Shown here: one piece after another, positions 36,410-49,900 of the stretch
Layout of the letters: each line of letters starts with the position of its first letter
How positions within the stretch are numbered: position 1 is the first letter of the stretch
NCBI GenBank assembly: GCA_037074705.1
Contig: CM073591.1
Location: 162,282,032 to 162,346,031 of the forward strand
DNA from: Zhengitettix transpicula
Lineage: Eukaryota; Arthropoda; Insecta; Orthoptera; Tetrigidae
DNA length: 64,000 bases
Reading direction: 5' to 3'
Program-made: the position numbers and the translations under genes
Notes under the pieces: generated by a model
What the model saw: only the letters and a program-made list of their open reading frames with translations
Told to the model about the DNA's origin: nothing
Database searches by the model: none

Positions 36410-37690
36410 AGTGACTTGGTGTTAATATCTCGAATTTAAACGGAATGCCACCAGCCCAATAATAGTAATTTCATTCAATTATCGCTATCAGAAATCTTAT
36501 CCTCGTTATTTTGCTCGGTTTATCGCAACTATTTTTCAGTAATTGTTGTATTTATTCTAATATTCCTCACGCCTAATATTTAAAATTTTCACCACATGAT
36601 GAAGAAAAAATATATCTGTAGCATGTATTTATATATACAAACTCATCCTTTTAACCACAACAGGGTCTGTGCCAGTCGAAATTCTATCAGATGTTTATTT
36701 TACCACAAAAACTAATAATTACGTTGTGATTAAAAGTAGAATACACTTGACTGCTATTACCCGTGATTATTACCCAATTTAAACGCGTGAACGAAGTTCA
36801 GGACAAGCAGCGTTGCCGAGCAATCGCAGTGTATTCTATAGCTTTGATCGAGTTCTATACGAAATCATTTTGCATCCACATGTAATGTGCTTCCCTACGC
36901 GGCAAGTGTGCCTCGCCCCACGCGGAAACCTATAGTGCCTTCATTGTGAAAACTTCGAGAAACATTTGGAAATTTTGTAGTGACGAGTTTCTTCCTCTGT
37001 TGAGAAATAAGTTATATCTTAACCTTAACGTAGCATTGGTAATTAGTAACTAGTTTCCCAATAATGTTAATTGATTTTCACAGACAAACGGATTAAAAGA
37101 ATACTTTTTCGGGAAATGATGATAGCATACATAAATTAACGTCTATAACTGCTATTAACCCAGCATTCCAATATAAATGTTGAAAGTCTGTAAAGAATAA
37201 AAAATTACATTTACTCCGAACAAAGTTGATCTATACTCTTAATTCTTAGATGTGGATAAAATAATACATGAAATAGGATAAGAAAACTGCACAGAAGAAA
37301 AGAAACGGTTAAAATAAAAAAAAATTCAAAACAAAGCAATGCAGTTGGGACATTTGTTACACCTGCGGCAGGATTTCCAATCCAACTTTCAAACTTCATA
37401 CCGTAAGTGCCACGTTCTCTCACAATATTTGTTTTATATTGAATACTTCAAGATATTTCTTCACATGTAATTTAGTCTCAGAATGTATGCCTCGGATACA
37501 TAATTTAATACATTCCTCGCTTGCGATGAAAAGTGATTTATAAAGACATCATTCGTTGTTAATATGGAAGGTAAATATTGAAATTCAAAATGTCATTACA
37601 TCCATATAAGCTTAACGATTAGAACAAAGTTAAGGAACACCCTAGACAGGAAAATCAACGAAATCTGGTCTTATAGTTTTTCATAAAATG
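36410..37690. other. AT-rich DNA downstream of the Kazal-like gene
   Basis: No coding signal. A CpG-containing patch near 36800-36960 is unexplained. Confidence 0.4.
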
Positions 37691-37695
37691 TTCAA

Positions 37696-37701
37696 TTTAT
37701 T
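37696..37701 (-). terminator. Polyadenylation signal AATAAA
   Basis: On the minus strand AATAAA begins three bases after the TAA stop of the terminal exon. If used, it would give a 3' untranslated region of only about 20-30 bases. The position agrees with this being the true last exon. The AT-rich region below it contains other possible signals. Confidence 0.5.
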
Positions 37702-37703
37702 GA

Positions 37704-37906
37704 TTAAGAAATTTGTTCGACTTCTAAAGACCCGGGCGAAATGTCTCCTTTCGATGAATTCTCAGCCTCATCGTTCCCACTGCCACCATCATTTGTATTG
37801 ACCTCAACGGAACCAGGTTCTTCATCCGGAACCACACTGACTTTTTCTCCGTCACTGTTGTCATTATTTTTGACCAGACATTCACCATTGTGGTGATGTC
37901 TCAACT
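37704..37906 (-). CDS. Terminal exon: closing Cys and acidic tail
   Basis: The acceptor CAG is at 37907-37909 after a T-rich tract (TTTTCTTTTT on the minus strand), phase 1, matching the donor of the exon at 46282. It codes 66 residues to a TAA stop at 37704-37706. The first part, L-R-H-H-H-N-G-E-C, provides the final Cys of the last Kazal-like module. The remainder has no Cys and is rich in Asp, Glu, Asn, Ser and Gly, with many acidic residues (for example P-D-E-E-P-G-S and N-D-E-A-E-N), so it is probably disordered. The intron before it is about 8.4 kb and contains several SINE-like insertions; additional alternative exons inside it cannot be excluded. Confidence 0.75.
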
Positions 37907-40900
37907 CTGAAAAAGAAAACACGGAATCAACATCTTATACGGAAAATATTTGTTGACACAATCATAATAATATTTATGTATTTATTTTTTTCGGATTTAT
38001 TTAGCATTCCTCTGAAATATTATAATTATTTATTTATAGCAAATGTTATACCTTCTCATTTAATAAATTATTGACACTGCAGATAAGAAAAAACTATACA
38101 ACTGCTATCAAATAGGTCATAAAATATTGTAATCAAATGGATTGTCATAAAAATTGACCGGCGTCAATATTATTGTTGTACGATTGAAATTTCGCCGACG
38201 AAAAGTAGTCAGTGGAATTAAAAGCAGATGGACAGTTCCCGCCATCATAATACTCTAGAAATTCCAAAATAAGGGTTTACTCACGAAGCAAAGTTGGCCT
38301 GGCCAAAGGGATTATGACATGCCAGAATTATGATAAAACACTGGAAGGCTTGAACGAAACAATGTATAGTTCAAGATCACGTACATTAATCATCGATAAG
38401 CTGATTGGAGAAAATAAAGCGTGGTGTTGAGGGAGAACCCAGTACAAAAAAGGGAGAAATAGCTCTCGTGGGGTATTTTGGATAACTCTTTCAATACTGT
38501 ACCGAGAGAAGTATAGAAACAGAGACAAAGGTTTATCGTCATAACTTTTCGGTCAAATAGTCGCACCTACAAGGTTTGAAATGACGCTGATGATGGCGAC
38601 ACATTATTTCCTCATTTGGAGCGGAAGAAATACTGAGACAAAATATCTCGGAAGCGTACTTTAACCCAGAGATTATACTTGCATTTCACTTGTTGTAAAA
38701 TGTATTTCAGTTAAAGTTTTTCTAATACCACGAATTACCCTGAGATAGAATTTAATGTAATTAAAGAACAGAATAAATACTTTCGAGCAAAGCTCAAGTC
38801 TAAAGGAAATGAAATTGAATTAAAGGATCAGGATTGATAAATTTCGACCGGGTCATTATAAAATTAGGCCGCGAAGTGTGTTGCTTCGTAAATTCTAAGT
38901 GAGCCTGTATCAGGTCTATGGACTGGATGTAGAAAGCTCGCACCATACAGGGAGCTCCGATAATAATAGCAACGCGTACAGAGTTGAGGTCCCGTATTCG
39001 TTTACCGGTCCGGTAGAGATTTTTCCATCCTGCTCCTTTTACACAGTTTAATATTTTATATTGCATTTAATACGCTGACTCGCAATTTCATAATTAAATA
39101 AAAAATTTGTATATTGAAAGTGTTAATAATAAGCGGTAATTAAATAATTTTTTATTTTAATAATCATATATCATATTGCTTAAGTCACATAGGACCAAAT
39201 TTCATGAGTTTTTGAGTTAACATTATGATAATTCAGCATTCAGTTAAATGAATAATATTTCAAACAAGACATGGAAAAAATTACGTTAACGTACTCTTTC
39301 AAATTTTAATCTTGTTTCTCCTAAAGTAAAACCATGCAGCAAAATTACGCACCAATAAATACATTGATTATACCTGTCCCTGGAAGGAATATTTACTAAT
39401 TATTATACGCAGTTACATAAAGCTTAAGATTTTATAATATATTGTAATAATCACCAATTAAGCTTTAATTTAATATAATTTGCCCCACTTTGTGGTAGCC
39501 AAAATATAATAATTAACAAAGTTTAGTCGTTTAATTTATTTAAAGAATTTTCCCCACGTTGTGGTGCCAAAATGTAATAATTAACAAAGTAAGTTTATTT
39601 AAATGAAAAAAATCAAAAATTAACAAACAAAATAATTTATTTTCCTTTAGTGGCTTTCAAAGAATAAAAGACAATTAAAAACAAAATTTGAGATCTGTTC
39701 TCTCAGGGCCTTTACTGGGTTTGATGATTTACAGTGACTATTATTGGATGATCTGATTAACAATACAAATGAAAATTTACTTGAAAATAATGCGCTGATA
39801 AATGAAAGAAAACTACAAGAAAAACTAACGAAATCTGACTTTAACCTTCTAGTTAGCGTTTACAGATTTTTATTAAGGTTTTTGTTACTTACGCATTGTT
39901 CGGCTGGTACCAGCATTCTTTTAGCGCTTCAAAAAGTGCACTATATTGCAAAATCCTTACACAGATTCTAAGTTTTTCTCAGAGATTCTACACTTATGGA
40001 ATTTCTAGGCTACCAGGAACTCGGATGATCCTCTCCAAATTGGTCAGCTATCTGATGACTGCTTGCTTGTAGGAATCTTACGAGTTGCAGATTTTTTATA
40101 GTCTTTTACCGATTTACTGATCGGTTTGGATTGAAACTGCAAAATAGCTCAGTAAAGATTTATTTTAAAATGTCTATCCTTTGCTCTTAGACATCGACTT
40201 CTCTAGTCCGCACCTCTCTGTAGACTTTACTCTTTCGCTCCTCGAATTAGACTTTTGACTTAGCTCCTCGATGCTGACAACCAACTGACTATGCTTTTGC
40301 TAATGTAAAAACGCCTTCCGCGCTCTTAATAATAGGAACAGAGCTTACCACTCATTGTCGCTCTGCTCGCTCTCGCTATAATACAAACTGTTTGCTAACA
40401 ATACAAATTTATTTAAAAACAATTAATTGATTAATTAATTGGCATTACAATATATAAATGATTTACTCCAATAACTTTAAAGGATTTGTAGGCCGACACG
40501 AATCATGTGGAATAAATAAGAATGATGGATTCTAAACTGTCTATGTTCTATATTTCTGTTCCACTCATTAACTTATTACTGATGATCACTCAATGTGAAT
40601 ACAAGGGTTGTTTAATAATGTCGGCCCAATTGTTCCAAATTATGTTATCTTGGAGGAAAGGAATCGCTTTCTTATATAAATTTTAACCAGCGTATTAAAT
40701 GCAAATTTGGTGTTATTCTACGTCAGATACTAAAGAAATTAGATATATTCTAAAAATGGAAGAAGAAACACATGCCAACACGACCTCAACCGTTGGGTTT
40801 TCACGATTTTTCTTTCATGGTAGAACTAATGCTAAATGCTATTACCTATTGAATTCCACAGGTGTCACACTTTTGTTAAACAATACGTTTTATGTATATA

Positions 40901-43900
40901 TATATATTGCAATACCAATTAAAGAGGCCATTAACTTTTTTAATATAATTGGATTGTTAGCGATACATTTCTTGAAAGCAACAATCACAGCTCTTTTTCG
41001 GCGATAGTTGAAAAACCGCGCGCTCGTACGGAAGGCCAGTCCGGCGAACGTTACGGGAGAATAAGGATGCTGATCTAAAAGTAGGAATAGCGGCCCAAGA
41101 AGTCCAACTGCGAGATCTATTAGTTTACATAAAACGCGAGTAAACACTTTTGACGGAGAGACTCAAATAATAATCGCAAAGTTGGAAGTAAAAGGTTTTG
41201 CTTCACACAACTGAACAAAATTTCGCATAAAGGGCATTGAGGAGACATACGTCCGAGAGCTGACCGAGGGAGCGGCTGATTCCAAAATTCGAGGTGGAAT
41301 AACAACGAGAACTACGACCGTGCTTATTAAAATGATGTGTAGAATCAGTGAATAAAGGTCTTTTTAGTGAGTGTTGTCCTCAAGCTCCAAGAATAGGATC
41401 TGGTACCAGAAAGACATTCGTGAGTACAAAACAATGATGTAAAATCTGTAAACGAGGATTAAAGGTAGAAGTCAGATTTCGTTCGTTTTTCTTTTCATTT
41501 AGTCTCTTTCATTTCGTTTATTTTCATGTTGTATTAAGTTAGCTTCAACGAGTTTGAATTTTTAATGTTAGTTTATTAAATTGGATTGTTCTTACTATCA
41601 AACCCAGTAATGACCCTGATATAAAGAGAATTTCGACCTATTTGATTGTAAAATATAAAGTATTTTTCGTAGAACGCCACGAATTGCAAAAATGAAATAA
41701 AATATTTGTTTGTTAACTTGATGAAATTCGTCGTATAAAGTAGGGATTACAATTTGTACTTTTAAAGAATAAATTTTTAAATATTAATAATTTTGTTAAT
41801 TAATTCTTTTAATTAAGACCACATTTTAATTATTACAATATATAATTTATTTGTAAACATTTTTCTGTTTGGAAAAATATCAAAGGATGTCTTAGAATTA
41901 GGAATACAGCTTGTTTACAAACGTACGCATATACACTTTCCCCCCCTAATTTCAAACAATAATTTTATTGCATATTATTCAAATATTAAACAGTATGAGC
42001 TGATACGAAATAAAGTTGACGACGTAAAGATTGAGGCAGCTGTAGTGGACATTCTTTATGTAAAAAAAAGTTATTGAAGTGAAAATGCTTATATACGTGT
42101 TAGAAATGGAGATGTGACAATATAAACGGAGCTGTTAAGAATTAATTAACAATTCGATCACGAGACGTAATGAACTAAAAATAAAATTGAAATGAATTAT
42201 ATATTAATGTCAAATATATAATTTGTTAGTGTTCTGTATACAATACAAATAGTATTATTTTAATAGTAATGCATTTTACGTAAAAAAATTAAGATGTCTA
42301 TAAAACGTAATTAGTATATTTTAGATACATTATTTATTGACAATTCTGTTTCAGTACTGATCTGCTGTATTTAATATTGCGGTTATAATATTGTTCGTTA
42401 CGAAAATTTAATATCAAGGTTAAGTAACTACCTCTCTCTTTCTTCACTCCCTCTCCATCCTCACTACCCGTCAACGCATAGCGGCTCGCGTGTCTGATAT
42501 TGGATAATGGATACTACGTTTGGCAACAAAGCCGGAAGAGTCGACCTTGGTATTATATTTTTTTGTGGCGCTATGGTGTATATATTATAATTAATTAGTT
42601 CTATATAGTATATCGTCATTCTTTGTCTAGTCAAATACTTGGCTGTATTTAATTTCATGCTTTCATGTCATATCCTAGCCCTCATTCACACTTTTTCAGT
42701 ATCAAAATTACTGTAACAATGAAATAACTACAAATGAGAGAATACAGTCCAGATGTCAACAAACGTCACAGCTAAAGTGGACATGGACATTCGTGAATAA
42801 ACCATAACTCATGATGCAGCGGAACGCAGACCAAAAAGCCTGGCTGCGTGGATTGAAGAGCGTCTCAGGGGGAATGCCACAAATGGACAAAATTGATTTC
42901 CACGTATGATTCCAACAAACTGAGTGAGCTAAAATAAAATCTAAATAAATTACATCCTTTCAGTTTAGGATTTTATTATTAAGAGTGGCGTAAAAATAAA
43001 CACTTAAAAAATTCAAAACAGCCTAAACAGTCACAAAAAGACAAAAATAAATATATGGATAAGCCTAAATACAGAAAACTAAAAAGACCGGAAATTTGGA
43101 CCTGATTTCCAGTTGTTCTCGTGTATTAAGCAATCCATCACTGACCACATATTTCTACCATTCACGCACGCTAAAATTCTGGTTAGATAAGTTTAATATA
43201 GTAATTACGATACAATTTAATTTATGCCAAGAATAATTGTTCAATATTTTTTTGTTATGATACATAATAGAATAATGATCTTGTTTATTTTTACAAACAA
43301 TAATTCTGAGGAATCCGTTATTTTATTAAAGTACCATAACTAATATTTTATTGCTTCTTACCTTATAGGTCTACCAACCACGGTCTGGTGATACAAAAGA
43401 AAGGCGTATTATTAAAATATTAACATAAAAAACTCATACTCGATGAATGAACTTGTCATTATCAATGGATCAGAATTACGATTTCTACTTTCAGCCACGA
43501 GAGCCAATGAACTAAATATGACAAGGAAAGATAATCACATCTCTCTGGTTTTTTTGAACTAAGGTTCCCACATGCCGAGGCAACTCGGTCTGTTTTGAGA
43601 GGTGTATGTTCCGGGGTCGCAGACCTTGGGCATACGGCAAGAGTTGTCCGCTATTCCTATTGGAATAGTCGGCCAGCTGCCTCCTAAACAGGCCAAGGCA
43701 TGGCGAGGGGTCAACTGCGTCCCCACAGCAAACTCCTCTCCCGCTATCGGAAGGGCGTGGGACAAGTACCAAATGCCCGACCTACCCGATGCAGGTTTTT
43801 CTAAGGTTTTCCCTGCATTCCTTTAGGCGAATGCCGGGTAGGATCCTTAAAATATAGCCCGGGGGCCCTAGTTAACCCTTGACTACCTTCCTCTACCCTT

Positions 43901-46900
43901 CCGCATCCCCCCTTTCAAATTCCTTCCTATGCTATTAAAGGGGAGTTGCCCTAAGTGGATCATGTAGCCTATTGCCCTAAAAAAAAAAGATTATATTCTA
44001 TGGAACTGCAAAAGCCTGCGAGAGGATTCTCTCGCAGGTTATTCCCATTGGAATAGTCGGCCAGATAGACTCCTAAACTGGTCGAGGCACGGAGAAGGGA
44101 ATGCTGCGTCCCCACAGCAAACTCCTCTCCCGCTATCGGAAGGGCGTGGGACAAGTACCCAATGCCCGACCTACCCGATGCAGGTTTTTTTTAAGGTTTT
44201 CCCTGCATTTCTTTAGGTGATTGCCGGATAGGATCCTTAAAATATAGCTCGGGGGCCCTAGTTAGCCCTTTGCTACCTTCCTGTACCCTTCCGCATCCCC
44301 CCTTTCAAATCCCTTCCTATGCTATTAAAGGGGAGTTGCCCAAAGTGGATTACCCTCATGTAGCCTGTTGCCCTAAAAAAAATAGATTATATTCTCAATT
44401 AGATAATTTATATTTATTTTCCTAATTTAATTTTGGAAAACCTTCGGCGGTACTAATTCTTTAATATTAATAATCACTACTCGTGAATAAAATTGGTTGA
44501 TGGATCAACAGCTATGTTATAAAATGAATTATTTTTTGGAAAATTTACAAAATACTTCTGTCGGTAATGCTCACATTACTATTAATATTGTGAAGTATAT
44601 TATAGTAAATTTTCAAAATCACCGAATAAATGCTGTTGATGAGCAATCAACACCTCTCTGGTAGTCAGATGTTGAAATAACACACTCTCAAGAACTTGAT
44701 TTCTTTGCATATTTATTAACACACATACACTAGTACAACTCATGTTCCAAAGATACACTTACACTCAGTCGTCCTGCCGCCAAGCGGAGAACAACAAAAA
44801 CTAACTCAAAGAGATCACAAACAAATTCTTTCTAACGAATCTCTGGAATATAGTAACAAATATAAATAGAGATTTTTCCATCCTAACACGTAAAGTAAAA
44901 TCTGGCAGTAAATGTTTTCGGAGCAGACGCTATACTTGCAGTTTCGGATTACAAATGGACAGGATCAAATCATATTTCCGAAAATATTATACCGTATCTA
45001 TTTTGGGATTCATACTCTAATGAGTATTTCAATAAGATCGCGTTTTGTTACGTTTGTTAGGTTGCTTGTCTCAATATTTCCTACCTCCACTGTTGGGTAT
45101 CATAGATTATCTTTACTCCAGCTTGTATCTCAATAAATTATGTGGGCAATAATTATTTTTAATGATAATAAAAAATGATTAAAGATTCACGTTGCGCCAG
45201 ATTACGGATCCTTGATTTGACCAAAAGAATAACTTTTGTCTTCTTCCCCGCCTTGGAGAAATCACAGACTGGAAAATAGATGTTGATAAATTCCGTAAAT
45301 TTTAACCACATTTCCCTGAAAATAGTATTTTCCGTATCAGCATTTATTATCCAGGTCCAGGGTGTTTCGAAACCGTGAATCTTGGAAATCTGCGTCACTA
45401 ATCCAAAACTTCCGAAATAATCATATGTCGGTTTATTTGATGACTCCGAAGAAAATAATTGTCCAAAAGCGTACTGATTGTTGATTTAATTTTTCCATCC
45501 GCCGTAACGGGGCAGAGTAGTGCTTTCGAATTCATTTTATCTGTAGCCATTTATATTTATATATAATATCTCCAGGGCATTTCTTGGAACATTAATTAAT
45601 AAACTGGTACTTTTTTCTTCTATTACATTCTTTTCTTTTCTATTTATAATATCATGGAGGTAAATCTTTCTCCGCTTTAATTCTTGCCAATTTGTACATG
45701 CATGTTTTTCTGTTTGTTGGTATGAATATCAAGCTGCTCTCTCTTTTTGCGTTCGAGACGGAGTTTATTACTACAATAAAACTTCGGTTGAGCTGTGCGA
45801 TGCTGTCGGCAGCATGTTTTCTCTATTTTGGAACGAATAACTCACTACGTTATCTACCTGTTCAAAATACCGACCTCTATTTCCTTCCAGTTTGCCTCCC
45901 AGCCTCGCCTTGATTTAAACCTTCGTATTTATAAGTATCTTTTTTTTCTTATTTCAAATGTGATTTATTACATGCACTGTCGTCTAGGCGCACCGATAAT
46001 AGTACGTATGACCAGAGCACACCAAACACACGTTCGAACGTCACGAAGATCACCTCAGTGCCCCAAATAATAGAACTACGTGGTTCAAAATCAGGAAAAG
46101 CTGATAGTAGGATTCAAAATAATTACAAACTAGGATCACGTTCCATGTATACGAGTACACATAGTCAAGTAAATGTTTGGATTTTGAATTCTTTGAATTT
46201 GGCAGTTTTTTTAAAATCTTAATGAAAACTAGTTATAATTTGGGAGTTAAGAACCTCTGAATAATTCGTTTAATCACTAACTTGTATCCGTGTACATGGC
46301 ACACATAAGAGCCAAGGGATTGCTGTACGTCATTCCATCATTTGCACAAACGGGTGCCGAGATTAAGGCATCAGGCTCCAGTCGTATACGCTCACATGGA
46401 TGATCTGCAGAATCACAAGGTGCTCCAACTCTCGTGATACTATCTGCACAAACAAGTCAAACACACTTTCTGAACTACATTAACACACTGTAAAAGTATT
46501 TCGGAGATCATATTCTTATGGGCAGCGTAAATGTTGATAATATCGATACTAATCTACGTGTGTGGTAATGCATTTTATCTTTATGTTTAAAATTAAAATC
46601 TAAAATATCTGATAATATCATTACTCTTTAGTAAGATAAATATAACATAATAAGAGTAATTGAATTACCCTGCCTTTAATTACTAAATGTTTGAGGTATG
46701 AATTCCCCTGTCCTTGAAACAACTTGTAAGTCATTTTCAGAAATATTGTCTTATTTATGGCTCATGAAATGCAAATATTCACAATATTGTGATACACTTA
46801 TACAAATAGTCATGGTTTAAATAACAGTAATAAGCGATAAAAAATAATTTAGATACAATATTAACACAATCTTACAATTGAGAATTACGCATCTCTAATA

Positions 46901-49900
46901 ATAATTTCATTTGAATGAAAGAAATAAAAATATGAAACTGTATTAAATAGGAAGTCGAATTTTAAAGAGTTTAAGAATGTTCTCGGCTAATAAAATATTC
47001 CCAGGGGTGGATTTGAGACTCTTCATGCATTTTTAATCACAGAAACTCAAGAAGAAGAAAATTATCTTAGATGGGTAACTTCTAAATCTGTATTAACAAA
47101 ACTAAACGGAGATGGATGTTAGTATTTACTTGGGAAGTCAGCTTCGTGGCTACGCCTTTCTCTATGTTCGTCTGCGTCTAGATTCTCACACACTGTTTTG
47201 TTTTATAACTGACGATTATCGTAGCAAGATCTAAATTGCAATCTTGGAAATAAATAATTGCTCGCAGATTCATTTGATTCTATTGATAAATAATTACACA
47301 ATAACGACTGAATTATTCAGAAGGGGTCGGCGAGGGCTATTCTCTCGAAGGCAATACCTGCGAGGGATGTTCTCTCACAGGCAGAACCTTGTAGGAGAGA
47401 TACGAAGGGATGCCTTTTCCTCTCCGTTTTTCAACTAAGGTTCCCACAAGCCGAGGCACCTCGGCCTGTTTTGAGAGGTGAATGTCCCGGTGTCACAGAC
47501 CTTGAGCATACGGTAAGAGTTGTCCGCTATTCCCATTGGAATCGTCGGCCAGCTGCCTCCTAAACTGGTCGAGGCACGGAGAAGGGATTGCTGCGTCCCC
47601 ACAGACTACTCCTCTCCCGCTATCGGAAGTGCGTGGGATAAGTACCCAATACCCGACCAACCTAATGCAGGTTTTCCCTGCATTACTTTTAGGTGAATGC
47701 CGGGTAGGATCCTTATAATATAGCCCGGGGGCCCTAGTTAACCCTTGGCTACCTTCCTCTACCCTTCCGCATCCCCCCTTTCAAATCCCTTCCTATGTTA
47801 TTAAAGGGGAGGTGCCCAACGTGGATTGCCCTCATGTAGCCTGTTGCCCGAAAAAAAAATTATGCAGAATTATTATTTTTAATTTAGTATGGGGTTGTTA
47901 CTGCCTCGATTGATCTAGGGGCCCTTGTACGTCTTATTCCGGGTGTGACGAGTACCAATGCAGTACTCAACGGTGAGAACGTATGCAACAGAAACTTCAT
48001 ACTAGGTTTGGTAATAATTCTGAAAGTGAAATGTAGACATACGACATCCATGCCCTCGCCGGTATTCAAACCCGGGGCTCTGCGATGCATTGACGCTGAC
48101 CATTACACCACAGCAGGTCGGCTGTTCGCAAGTACCCAATCTTGTCTGCTGGCGGCTTCGCATGGGCTTCCTTAATCAGTTTCTAAATATGTATTAACAA
48201 AACTAAACGGAGATCTATGTAAGTATTTATAGGTCGTGAGATACAGCAAGTTGCGTCATATGCACAGTAGAAGAAGGTGAACGAGAACATTGTCGTCAGT
48301 TGAGGATTCCCCCTGCAGAGAAGCTGGAACTACGCTAGGGCCATTCTTAGAAGCATAAATTATATTCATACAGAAAGGATATACAGACAGCAGCAAGGCT
48401 TTTTATCACAACCTGTACTTATCATCTCTCAGAGGAGTTTTTTTTTCGTGTACAACATATCTTGAACTAAACGTAATATATTTCCATGCATTTTGTTTTC
48501 AGTATAGTTTTTTCACTACCAAATTGCCATAACATAGGTTCGTGTTAAAATGAGCTTCGGCCTACCTCAACAACAGGGCAGTGGTTTTCTGCGCATCTTA
48601 TCTAGACACCACATGCTATATTTAACGATCTACACTGGAGAAGTGAACTTTCTCAAAGTTCTGTGGATACGACGTCAGTTTAATTCCCAAAGTGTGGATT
48701 CACATTTAATAACAACGTTTGGCTTTATTAACTCCGCTTTATAAACAATCAAATATTTGAATTAAAATTCTGTTTAACCCAAAATACAAATATTCCCTTC
48801 CTATTCATTTCTCATTATATAAAATTTATTTATCTCAAAGAGTATTAAGTGAATGGGTTTCGTAATTTTGCGAACAGGGATAGAGCAAGGACAGGGATTA
48901 CGATATACATATACGAAGATCGGCTGTGTGAGCATTTCACTTCGGGATGTGTAGAAATAGAATTTTCTGCGTGATTTATATTTCGCGTTAAACAAGAATT
49001 AGACGAAAAGTATAAAAAAGGTAGAACTTTGTAAATAATAATTTGCAGCGATGCAAAATGAATATTTCTTAATCGAAAAGTTTCCCTGTTTTAACTTATT
49101 GAAGTATTACTTTTTTTTCTTATTAATACCCTCACCTATTTATGATTCCATTCTTAATTGTCTGTAACTATTGATTGAACAACAGTTAAATTATTTAGGA
49201 AGTATTTTATAACTCTATAATGAAAACCCACGCTTCTACGCTATTTTAATATCGACTTATCTATCACTGGGAAACTTACAATTGAACCAGCTGCCGTGTT
49301 TCTTAACAGCACACAGGTATTGTTGCGAACTGTAATATGTCCTTCCGTCAGAAGCACAGAGCAAAGGATTGTCTATAACAACAACGGGATTCATCTCGTC
49401 ACAAGGATCTGGCGGCTCTGGTGGGGATGATGGCGCCTGGCAAGGACCCTCGTACTCTATAGTCACATCTGTACATCAAATAAAGAACAAACTACGATTC
49501 ATAATTCCATGTACGTAACATCATGTTTTTTATTTCAGACGCCTGACGTTTCCAGCGAGGATCTGCACAAATATAATCACAATATTTCATTTAAAGTTTC
49601 GAACCATCTAAATAGCAATTGTGTGATTGATATGAGTAATTTAATATGACATCATCTTTATTTTACAAGATTTGAATTGAATTAATGGTGAACTTAAAAA
49701 ATTATAGAATCTAAAACTTGAATTAATACATTACATAATAATACCCAACGTTTCAACTAGGTGACCATAGCACATTTGACTTGTGTTCACCTCGAGGAAA
49801 CGTTGTGTATTACTTTGCAATGTATTTATTTTTACTGTATTAGATTCTTTACTATCTGTAGTGGCCATCAATTCAACCTTAGTAATTTAATTTTCTAATA

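Larger units (their letters stand above)
37910..43550. other. Large last intron of the Kazal-like gene, mostly unassigned
   Basis: Apart from direct repeats at 39479 and the dispersed repeat at 42285, nothing is recognised. I searched the minus strand for the C-x-x-[DN]-G-x-T-Y signature and found no further module here. Confidence 0.4.
47080..48230 (+). repeat. 50-bp direct repeats flanking a SINE cluster
   Basis: 47080-47129 and 48181-48230 both read TTCTAAAT(C/A)TGTATTAACA and go on to AAACGGAGAT and AGTATTTA, with about four mismatches. Between them lie the longest A-tailed SINE-like copy and the tRNA-derived SINE. Confidence 0.7.

Noticed and set aside
43512..43772. Overlapping minus-strand frames in the SINE-like repeat (also 43969-44154, 47536-47718 and 36053-36262)
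   Set aside because: They lie inside an A-tailed repeat family and change frame or strand between copies.
44018..44041. Perfect GC-rich palindrome as a possible operator or terminator
   Set aside because: It is the rearranged 5' end of a SINE-like copy, whose units occur in other copies of the family.
45159..46070. Several short frames with mixed composition
   Set aside because: No domain, no splice support, and they lie within the last large introns of the Kazal-like gene.
47884..48175. Short frames in the tRNA-derived SINE
   Set aside because: The sequence is a polymerase III-type SINE; translation has no meaning.
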